NCBI GenBank assembly: GCA_031835245.1
Contig: JAVKOQ010000240.1
Location: 1 to 64,000, forward strand
DNA: 64,000 nucleotides
From: Balamuthia mandrillaris
Taxonomy: Eukaryota; Discosea; Longamoebia; Balamuthiidae
Direction: 5' to 3'
Shown: positions 55,852 through 64,000 of the stretch, piece after piece
Numbering within the stretch: the first letter of the stretch is position 1
Layout of the letters: every line of letters starts with the position of its first letter
The notes under the pieces: generated by a model
Seen by the model: only the letters and a program-made list of their open reading frames with translations
Told to the model about the DNA's origin: nothing
Databases searched by the model: none
Made by a program: the position numbers and the translations under genes

Positions 55852-57971
55852 ATGAAGAAGGGAACGCCTCTTGCCCTGGCGGGACCGCGGCCGCTGTGTT
55901 GGTATTTCTCTTCGCACAGCGCCAAGGTGTCATGGACTCCTTGTTGTGCTCACTATTCCTCCTTCAAGTCTCCTCCTTCTCCTCCTACCTCTAGACGGCC
56001 TCCCCCTTCTCCTCCGCCGGCAGGAGGCCCAAGGGCTGGAGCCGGAGGGGAAGGAGACACACCCTCGACGGTGCGGCTGGCACAACAACAGGCCATTCTG
56101 GCCAAGAAGCTGCTTCCCTCTCCTTCCCTGGCCATGCCACCCGCACGCATAAAGGCAAAAGTCTACGCGGAGGAGTCTTTGTCCCAACTCAAACAACAAA
56201 TCAAAGGTTTGCTGCCATGTTGTGATTGAATTTGATTTTGTTTTTTTGCTGACAACAAATCATTTTTGAAACAAAAATATCAAAAAAGAGAGAGAACGTA
56301 AACGACAGCAACTGCAACTCGCCAAAGAGAGACATCGCGAGGCGCTCGAGAGGCAGGCCTTGGAGACGGCAGCCAGAAAAGCCGCACGGACCCAAGCCGG
56401 AGGCTTCCTCTTGCAACCTTCTGCTTCTTCTTCCTCCTCTTCCTCTCCTTCTTCCGCTTTCCCCATCTCTCTCAAAGAGGCAACGGCGTTTGCTAATGAA
56501 TACGATGATGAAGCAGAAGGAGCCGAAGACGAAGATGAGGAAGAGGACGACTACCTGCTGTTTGGTGAGGAGGATGAGGAAGATGAAGAGGATGAGGAGG
56601 GAGAGGATGAGGAAAACGACTTATTGGACTTTAACAAAACAATGCAACTGCTGAAAACGGATCCACAGCTGAGAAGGGACACTACTGGCAGCACCAAATA
56701 CATCGAAGCGCCTCCGAGCTACGACAAACAGCTCCTTCAACGCTTCAAGCACGAGGAAAACCAGAAGGACGTGTTGCGCTCGTTCTCGAAAAAGAACAGA
56801 GGAGAAGAGGGGGATGAAGACGAATACTCGGAGGTGGAAGTCTATGGCATGGATGCCAAACGACGGAGACAGCTGCGAGGAAGAGCGGCACGACGAGCTA
56901 TACGAATGCAGAGGATGAAGAAGATCATGCGCCTGAGCAAACAAAACGGAGCTATTTTGGATACTACCACCGGTGACATAGAGATTACACTTCCATCCGT
57001 TAATAACGTTCTTCACAAAACGAACAACGCAAAATCACTTGTACCATCTCAGTTCTTGCATTACTTTTTGGACCCAGAGGCGCAAATCAAACGGCCTAGA
57101 GACAAGAAGTTGGAGGAGAGGGCCAAGAGGATGCAGGAACGGATGGAGAAGCATAAGTTTAGGGCCATGCGGCAGAAGAAGACGACCAGCCCCTACATTA
57201 CGGATGCCAATGGAGAGGGTTTGACTCGAAGACAGATTCGAGTGGCCAAGTTTGTTCTCCTCTCTCTTACCCTCCCCTCCCCTTTCTCTCTCTCTCTCTC
57301 TCTCTCTCTCCTTGAATTAACACAACAAAAAATGCCCAGGCTGATATCATCGGTGCTCCAAGCCATTATTTTCGAGCTGGAGGTGCCGGACATGCCGGCG
57401 CATGATATTTGGATCTCAAACGTGGAGGTCACCAGGAACATGCGCATCGCCAAGATTTATTGGGAGAGCACCAACAATGTCGATCTCATCGAGCAAGGTT
57501 TCTCCCCTCTATGCTTTTTTTCCCTCATCAATTTTCAAATCTATTTTTGCTGACACACTGTTGGTGTCCAATCATTTATCTGAAAGGCTTAACGAAGCAC
57601 GCCCCAAGAATAAGAAGAATGTTGGCCCAACAAATCCAATTGAAGGAAGTGCCTGAACTCGTTTTCACCCGCGAGCGCGAATCCGACGAAGACATGAAGC
57701 TTGAAAAGTTATAATCCCTTCTCATTTCTGTTTTCTTCTTCGTTTCTTCTTTCCTCATTGTTTATTTCTTCTGTCTTCTTTTTTCCCTTGATCGTTACTC
57801 CTTCCCTTTTCCTAAAACCTTACTTCAACAACAACCAGAGTGATGCAAGAGATCAACGAGGTGGAAGGATGGACGGAGGAGGACGTGCAGCTCGGGATAC
57901 GCCTCTTGGAAAAGAAAGAGAGGAGAGAGGAGGCGGAGAAACGAAGGCGGCAGGCAGCAGCCGGTTTGTGA
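55852..57971 (+). CDS. RBFA: Mitochondrial ribosome-binding factor A
   Basis: Assembly factor that binds the small mitoribosomal subunit and helps 12S/16S-type rRNA maturation. The ATG at 55852 starts a presequence (MKKGTPLALAGPRPLCWYFS, Pro-rich after). A long helical and acidic insert follows (REALERQALETAARKAARTQ; Asp/Glu runs), unusual for the family. The RbfA KH-type domain is split over three exons: LTRRQIRVAK, LISSVLQAIIFELEVPDMPA, IWISNVEVTRNMRIAKIYWE, APRIRRMLAQQIQLKEVPEL and VFTRERE. A last exon adds EEDVQLGIRLLEKKERREEA and stops at 57971. The CT run at 57284-57310 is in the intron before the LISSV exon. Bacterial RbfA is about 130 residues, so the domain here is C-terminal in a 500-residue protein. 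Confidence 0.87.
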
Positions 57972-58184
57972 CTCGGAGCAACGCGCTGAAAGTTGGACAA
58001 TCCGTGGCCGTATGTCGTTTCAAACCATGCAATTATTTTAACGAATCTCTCTTTTTAGGCGAGTTTCGCTATAAAAAGGTAATATTTGACGACCCTTTAA
58101 CAAAGAAGCAAGGCTGCTCTCCCCCTCTCTCTAGGGTCCTGTCTCTCTTCTATGCATGATCGACGGAGAAAGCGGTGTTGATCC

Positions 58185-60240
58185 ATGCGGTTCTCGACGT
58201 TTTTGCGCTACTTTGCGGCGTTGATGGTGGTTGCATTGGCAGGCCCGACTATGCTTTTCTTTTGTGGATCAACAGAAGAGGTGCGTGTCGAACCAAAATG
58301 TCCAATAGTGCCGGCCTCTTCCCCTTCTCCCTCGTCTACTCCAACAACAACAGAGCCTAGGAGCATTGATCCCTACAACCTTTCTTTGCCCTCTTTGGTA
58401 ATGTCCCTAGTACAAAGCGATGAGCCGGATCATGTGAAGGAGCTGCTGGATCCAGTGTTACCCTCTCTAGTTACTGTGGTGTGGGTCAACCGAGAGAAGT
58501 TTTCCCACACTAAGACCGTTTTGGAGGACTGGTGGCGCAACGACCATCTTGGAATTCGCTGCATCTACGTTCTCAGCGGTCTGGAACAAGACTCTTTAGT
58601 GGAATGGCTGAAAGAGAAAGAACGAACTTTGGGCAAGGATCGCTTTACCCTGCTTGAAGACAACACTTTGCTTCCTCCTTTCGCCACTGTTAACGTTGCC
58701 TTGGAGCATGTTCGAACCAAATATTTTGTTGGTATTCATGCCGACACCGTAGTGGAGCCCCTCTCCCTCCATTACTTTCTTCGCAGAGCACTTCTCACGC
58801 CCGATGCTGTCGTCATCGATCCCATCATTTGGGAAGAGCATCTAGGAAGCCACGAGCTCATCCTTCACAGTACCTACGAGCTTCTCACAGCCTCCAAAAC
58901 ATCCGACCGCTCCTCCCTGGTTCCTCACTTTCTCCATCTTCCTCGACAGCATGTATCCATCTCCTGGTCCGCTTCCTCTACTTCGGATTCCATACGAGAG
59001 TTAACCAAAAAGTATGTTGCAACTCAGCCGATGACCGCGATGGGTGTGGAGTATCACTGCGCCTTCTTCGAGACTGCAGCGGCAAGACATCCCTACAAAT
59101 TGCTAGACACCTTCGCCCCAGAGAACCCTCTTAACGCTGCTTTCGTGGTAGCGGAGATGAGTAGGATCATCGTGGTGGAGCCCCAGGCCATTGCCAAGTA
59201 TGTCTTTCCGGAGGGTACCAATGTCATAGAGCAGGAGGATGTGTTCATGATGATGTGGGCTTGGAGTCCTGAAATGGGTTATATTAGCAAGTACCTTCAC
59301 ATCGCACTTTCTCCTTATTGCTTGATCCTTTTATGATTTTTCCTTTTGTTTCTCCAGCTGTTATGCAGAGTCCAAGTTTGGTCACACTGCTGAGAATCCA
59401 CGGTTCATGTTCTGGATACGCATGATCGGCTACCGCATGCGCGGCCTGGCCTTTGGAATAGGCACTGCAAAGGCTCTCCTCCCCGATCCTACCATCCAAA
59501 CCCAAATGGTCATCGGAGCCTTTCTTCTGGTGGGCTCTAACCGTTTTCGTCTCTTCAACCCAGAAGAAAAAGGAGATTGGTTGGAGCCAAGAAAATTCTA
59601 CTTGGAAGCGAAAAACGCTACTTACGCCTCTTCGACACCAACCCCTGTCCAGATGGAGTTTGCTCAAAAGAAGGACCTATTCATTCCGAAATGGAACGGA
59701 GAGCAAATGAAGAAATGGTTGGAACGCGTGGCCGTTCATGAAACGGAGAATAAGAAACAGCACAAAGGATTCGTTATGCATAAGACGGATCGACTGAAGG
59801 TAGAAGGCTTTGACTGCAGCACTCAAACCTATCGCCAATACCATTTGTTGCGAGTGGATTTCGAGGTGGATGAAAGGGGGGACGAATCGGAGTGCCTATC
59901 CGCTCTTCCTTCTGTCTTTACGGCAGGCGCTTTCATCGTCATGGCCGTTCCAACAACGGACAATACCAAGGAAACTAGAGCCAAGAAGCTACGGCAACAG
60001 TTTTGGTTCGAGTTTCCTAACACATCAACAGAACAACAGTTTCTGGAGGAAGTGTTGCCAAGGGCGAAGATGCATGGAGGGCAGTGTGCGTTTGTGGAAG
60101 CTCAGAGCAACCCCACTTCGATCCTGTTGCCAACGATGGACGGAGCAGTGCGTTTGCTACGGTGGAAACATAATTTCAACTATGATGACTACACGGCGGC
60201 ACTCGCCAGCCATATCATTCGTCCTCATGTTGTTGCCTAA
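58185..60240 (+). CDS. Type II membrane protein, possible glycosyltransferase
   Basis: Two exons, 58185-59290 and 59358-60240 (donor GTACCT, acceptor TCTCCAG, phase 2). A short cytosolic tail is followed by one signal-anchor helix (FLRYFAALMVVALAGPTMLF) and a Pro/Ser/Thr stem, the layout of Golgi glycosyltransferases. The lumenal domain shows VTVVWVNREKFSHTKTVLED, KYFVGIHADTVVEPLSLHYF and VVIDPIIWEEH, resembling the strands around a GT-A DxD site, although only HAD-T is seen. Later parts: IIVVEPQAIAKYVFPEGTNV, EQEDVFMMMWAW, MIGYRMRGLAFGIGTAKALL and a C-terminal domain ending HIIRPHVVA. About 660 residues. The glycosyltransferase idea rests on topology and weak motifs. Confidence 0.6.
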
Positions 60241-60418
60241 GGGAGATTGCAGTGAAGAAAAGAACGAGACAGCAGCTGAGAACGCGAGACGAGAACTGGC
60301 GTTAAAAAAAAAAGAAACATACAAACCCCTATTTAATTTTTTGTAAACGAAAGAACAATAAGATACAAAAAGCCGTTTTGAACCTCCGAAGAAGACAGCC
60401 AGGAAGAAGAGGAGTGGG

Positions 60419-62111
60419 CTACTCGGAGGCAATTCCGGCAGAAGCCATCCAAGTCTGCACCAAACGTTCGCTCTTCAAATCCTCCAACTTCTCGCTAATC
60501 TTCACAAACTCCTCAAAGGAAATGCTGCCGCTTTTGTCCTCATCCGCAAAGGTAAACATCCTTTCCACATCGCTCCTCAGCTTCCTGCGATAATCCTCCC
60601 CTAGGCCTTCTCTCTGGAGGCGATGATGATAGGCCTGACTCTTCTCGGTCGCCAACAGCAGCTCCTCCAAGTCCAAAGAGCCGTTGCCATCTCTGTCCAT
60701 ATCGTTGAACAGCTGCCTCAGCTTTTGTCGTCGGATTATCTTCTTTAGGTCTTCTGAGACCGCACAAAACTCGCCAAAGTCTAGGACGCCGTTATGGTCC
60801 TTGTCGGCGTTTGCCATGATGGCATTCACCTCTTGTTGGACGAGAGCTTCTTTCAACTCGCCAAATGCATTAGCGATGGCAGCTCTGAGTTCGCTCACCT
60901 CAATGGTGCCGTTGCCATCCACATCAAAGTAGTTGAACATGCGATGAAGGTACTCGCTGTGAGCTTTACCAGATTGGTACTCTCTCATCATCCTCGTCAT
61001 CTGGCCCAGGAACACAAACGTGAGGGTGAAGTGAGGTCCCAACCGCATGAACAGAGGGAAGAAGCCCTTGTAGACGGCGCCTATTCCTTCTGAGCGAGTG
61101 ACCTTGAGGAACGCGTCGGCAGGATTGACGTAAAGGAGTCCTCTTTTGGTGACAGGGTCCACCGGTTGGTTATACATTCTCGTGCGGATGGTGTCGATTG
61201 GTGTGATTATCACCACAGTTGCAAATGCTGATGCTAATGCGCATGACATATCTTATGTGTTTGTGGTTATGCGTCAGTGAAAAGCAGAACAGAAAGAAGA
61301 AGTGATGCGTAGAAACGCAGAAGATTATTTGGAGGGAGAGAAGCAAACAAACCAACTAAAGGTCCATCCGACATCAACTTGTATCGCTGCACGAGGTTCT
61401 CTTTGAGCATAGTAAAAGCAGTCATATTCACCGCAGTGGCCAACGTGGAACGCCAGATGCTCAATCCGGTGCCAACATAGAGGCCCCTAATACCCTCGTT
61501 TCTCACGATGGCGGCAAAGCCATCGCACACTCCTTTGTAGTTGTGTTGATGGCCGGTGGCTCGTTTGCCGCTAGCCTGCATGCGAGTTTTTAGGATCTCA
61601 AAGGGGTTGCAGGCGATGGCGCCTACAGCTCCTGAAATGCCTCCCGCTGTCATTCGTTTCCATACTGGTGCGCCTATGGGTATGAAGTAAATGTAACACA
61701 TAGGAAGAAAATGTAAGTTAGAGAGACAAGCAGCAATGCAGAGAAGCGAGTAGCAAAGAGAGCAGCGAAGATAGAGAAGCAGAGGACAAAGAGATGAGAA
61801 GAGAAGGACGAGAGAAAAATAGAAAACAAAAAAACCTTTGTCGTCTTTGGAGGTATGCAAAAGTTTAACGACAGGGTCATAGAGGCCAATACGAAAGCAG
61901 TTCTTGGAGCCTTCGCGAAAAAATGCCGTGACGAGGCCCTTCTCCAGGCCACGAACGCCCTCATGCTTGGCGATCTGCCGTATGCAGTCCCACATGCCTG
62001 AATAGAGTTTCTGTCCACTGGCGTTGAGCTCGCCTTGCAGCTGCAGTCTTACCTTTATGTTTGTGTTTTCAAAACAAAAGTGAGAGACCACAAAAAAAAA
62101 AAAAAAACGAC

Positions 62112-62203
<92 letters not shown>

Positions 62204-62420
62204 AACGACAAGAAAGCAAAGAAACAGAGGTATTGCGGTAGCATACCTTGGCGACGTCAAAAGGGTTGGTGAACACAGCGGCGAGCATCGGCGATGCCGA
62301 AGAGAACAGGAAGCCCGACCACTTGGGAACCACAACGGGCGGTGGGCAAAGCACGTCGTCCGGATGGGCCACATACCCCTTCGCACCCCCTGCTGCTGCT
62401 GCCGCCGCCGGTGAAGCCAT
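60419..62420 (-). CDS. SLC25 carrier fused to four C-terminal EF-hands
   Basis: Mitochondrial solute carrier. The ATG at 62420 opens an Ala-rich leader, then the three carrier repeats: NPFDVAKVRLQLQGE, NPFEILKTRMQAS and TPIDTIRTRMYNQP, each with the PX(D/E)XX(K/R) signature. Repeat partners include GLVTAFFREGSKNCFRIGLY and GGISGAVGAIACNPF; GLYVGTGLSIWRSTLATAVN suggests a dicarboxylate/oxaloacetate-like (SLC25A34/35, OAC1) relation. The C-terminal 190 residues hold four canonical loops: DVDGNGTIEVSE, DKDHNGVLDFGE, DRDGNGSLDLEE and DEDKSGSISFEE. Known calcium-regulated carriers (SCaMC, aralar) carry EF-hands at the N-terminus, so this order is unusual. At least three introns, one with a 105-bp GAAA repeat. 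Stop TAG at 60419. Confidence 0.9.
62108..62212. repeat. GAAA tetranucleotide repeat in carrier intron
   Basis: About 24 units of GAAA on plus (CTTT on the gene's sense strand) inside the first intron of the EF-hand carrier gene. It produces long open frames in several phases that are not genes. Confidence 0.93.
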
Positions 62421-62536
62421 CTCTCTCTGAATTGCTTTTTTTTTTGCTCGTCAACCTAGATGCCGTGACGACACGAAGAATTTAAGGAACCACCTTACAA
62501 TTCATCAAAATTTTTCCAAGAAAAATTGCAAAAAAA

Positions 62537-63087
62537 ATGCAGAGAGATGAGGAAGAAGGTGAGCACGCTGATGCTCGAACGAGGAAGAAGACAGAGGCCG
62601 AACAACCTGGGGATGGTGGTGATGCAGGAGATGGACGGTTCAGCGAGGAGCAGGAAGAGGCGCTCCAGGCGCTACGAGACAGGATAAAAGAACTCCAAGA
62701 CCAAGTACAAGCCAGAGCGGAGGAAGAAAAGTGAGTGCTCTCTCTCCTCGTCTCTTCTCTTGTTTTTTTGTGGCGCGTAACGTTAACAACGACTTGCTCC
62801 ATTTGTTTTGTTGTTATTGTTGTGAATAAGAATGTATGACGCAGAGGCAAAGGACTACATGGAAGCACTCCACCAATACAACGAGCTAAAAGACATTGGG
62901 CAAATGCTTATGGGCAAACTTGGTATTCTATCCTTCCTTTTTTTTCTCTCTCTTCCTTCTTCTTCATGCTTCATACTTCGTTCTTCTTACCAAAGACCTA
63001 CTACAAAAAAACAAATGAATAGCAACGTTGGAAGGTCTTTTGACAAGAGACCTTTACGTCCGCTACGACCTCAAATGGGAAGATTAA
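62537..63087 (+). CDS. SWI5: SWI5 homologue (recombination mediator)
   Basis: Partner of SFR1 in the complex that stimulates Rad51/Dmc1 strand exchange. Three exons: 62537-62730, 62831-62932, 63023-63087 (donors GTGAGT and GTATTC; acceptors GAATAAG and TGAATAG). About 119 residues. The first half is acidic and disordered (EEGEHADARTRKKTEAEQPG), then a heptad helix (LQALRDRIKELQDQVQARAE). The SWI5 signature comes next: DYMEALHQYNELKDIGQMLM and GKLATLEGLLTRDLYVRYDL, ending KWED. This matches the 'LHxYNExKDxxQxLxGxxA...G...xDLYxxFxL' pattern of the family. The final exon is only 65 nt. Confidence 0.88.
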
Positions 63088-63165
63088 AAACAAAGGAGAA
63101 GAAAAAAAAAACCCTTGTTCCTACGTGTTGATGTGAACATCATGCATGACAGAGACGGCCGTCTT

Positions 63166-63943
63166 CTAGATCCAAGGAGCCCATCCACCATACGTTCTTC
63201 CGAGTATGTTGGGGTCGGTGGCCTGATCCACCAAACAATCCACCTGTTCTTTCACAGAAGAGCACCTCTCTCCCACCATTCCTCTTATTCTTCTTCTTTG
63301 CTTCGTGGGTGCTGTCTCTGCTTTTGTCTTGTTCTTCGTATTCTTGTTGGCTTCCTCATCATCCTTTGCAAGAACGATCCTCTCGAGAGCAGACAAGTAA
63401 GGAGCTTCCGCGTGAACGCTTCCTCTCAGCTCTTTGACGGTGATATAAGCCGGGTTCATGCCTTCCAGCTTGAGGCGAGCGATTTCGATCTTTTCTTTGG
63501 GGAACCAATTGCTTCCTCCCTCTTCTCCTTCTTTTCCTTCCTTCCCTTCTTTTCCTTCTCCACTTTCTCCCATTTCACTGGAAGAAGAAGCAGCAGAAGA
63601 CGAAGAAGAGGATGACGACGAAGAAGATGATGAAGAAGAAGCAGATGACGACGAAGAAGCACCAGCTCCCTTTTGCTCACGCACAAGCCGACGTGAGAGT
63701 TTCACCCAATCGAGCAAAGGTTCTTTGATGAAGACATCCATCGTGTTGAGGAGAACATCTCGATTGTCGCGAAGGGCGGTTAACGCGTGCACCATGTTGT
63801 GCTTGAGGAGCCCCTCGTGGTCCAGCGGGAGAAGAAAGTTGGTCAGTTGGCGAGTTAAACGGAATGGCATTAGCTCGGGGATGGGGAGGAATTGAGTAGC
63901 TGTTCCGAATGCGTGACCAAAGTCGATTCCTATCAATCCACCT
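63166..63943 (-). CDS. PRKDC: DNA-dependent protein kinase catalytic subunit, C-terminal end (partial, 5' part outside window)
   Basis: Giant PIKK kinase of non-homologous end joining. The last exon (63166-63943, acceptor TTTCCCAG) covers the end of the kinase domain: LIGIDFGHAFGTATQFLPIP, PELMPFRLTRQL, MVHALTALRDNRDVLLNTMD and VFIKEPLLDW. GIDFGHAFG is the PIKK activation-loop motif with the Mg-binding Asp. A Ser-rich, then Glu/Lys-rich insert replaces the short animal linker; NWFPKEKIEIARLKLEGMNP resumes homology. The FATC domain is complete: VDCLVDQATDPNILGRTYGG, ending WAPWI. The insert after the kinase lobe is about 60 residues (63570-63690). The rest of the gene lies beyond 64000. Confidence 0.95.
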
Positions 63944-64000
63944 CTGGGAAAAGGAGAGAAGAAGAAGAAGAGAAGAAAGAGAGAATGGAAGAAGAGGGTT

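Noticed and set aside
62055-62420. Phe-Leu-Ser-rich and Lys-Glu-rich frames near the carrier start
   Set aside because: Driven by the GAAA repeat in the intron.

Overview
This 64 kb window is nuclear DNA of an intron-rich unicellular eukaryote, most likely a free-living amoebozoan. The evidence is short GT-AG introns with CT-rich tracts, Ser/Gln/acidic low-complexity proteins, and a gene set including a DEP-RasGEF, a BAR-PH-ArfGAP-ankyrin protein, a Ub-like/PH/RhoGAP/SH3 protein, a Zn2Cys6-PAS factor, a Rad16-like ATPase and DNA-PKcs. A Balamuthia- or Acanthamoeba-like amoeba fits the style, but the sequence alone does not fix the species. There is no operon logic, and no recognisable transposon or CRISPR array. 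About 28 protein genes lie on both strands, separated by short AT/CT-rich spacers. Exon limits below were inferred by hand from splice sites, reading phase and protein continuity.

Layout. 1-7 kb: RasGEF (minus, runs off the left edge) and a Zn2Cys6/PAS transcription factor (minus). 7-11.1 kb: Rad16-type SNF2 ATPase with an internal RING (plus). 11.3-12.5 kb: swiprosin-like EF-hand protein (minus), divergent from a tiny COP9 signalosome subunit 9 (plus). 12.7-16.1 kb: membrane-anchored SDR (minus), a 92-aa UQCC3/CBP4-like protein (plus) and an Erv1/ALR sulfhydryl oxidase (minus). 16.2 kb: tRNA-Leu(CAA). 16.4-19.3 kb: a mitochondrial-type protein with a C-terminal CxxCP thioredoxin-like region; its paralogue lies at 44.7-47.7 kb on the other strand with the same start of gene structure. 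19.5-22.8 kb: RDM1 and an SLC25 carrier. 23.0 kb: a second, identical tRNA-Leu(CAA). 23.3-26.3 kb: F-box/WD40 protein. 26.5-28.7 kb: an unrecognised 'YRGT' protein with an apparent frameshift. 28.8-32.8 kb: a small unknown gene converging on an ACAP-type ArfGAP. 33.1-34.5 kb: LRR protein. 34.8-39.2 kb: RhoGAP scaffold. 39.8-44.6 kb: BAHD acyltransferase and cytochrome P450, divergently arranged. 47.9-50.1 kb: TPR protein. 50.4-51.6 kb: secretory-pathway protein. 52.1 kb: U1 snRNA. 52.8-55.3 kb: YdeI/OmpD-associated-like protein and a SAP-domain protein. 55.6 kb: tRNA-T-arm-like tandem repeats. 55.9-63.1 kb: RbfA, a type II membrane protein, an SLC25 carrier with four C-terminal EF-hands, and SWI5. 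63.2 kb to the right edge: the C-terminal end of DNA-PKcs.

Themes. Several neighbours act in mitochondria: Erv1, the possible UQCC3-like protein, two carriers, RbfA and the CxxCP paralogues. Four act in DNA repair: Rad16-like, RDM1, SWI5 and DNA-PKcs. Two are small-GTPase regulators with coiled-coil or BAR modules. The most distinctive items are the CxxCP paralogue pair, the carrier with C-terminal EF-hands, the divergent BAHD/P450 pair, and a recurrent GTCGAC(A/C)AAAA element in 5' flanks.
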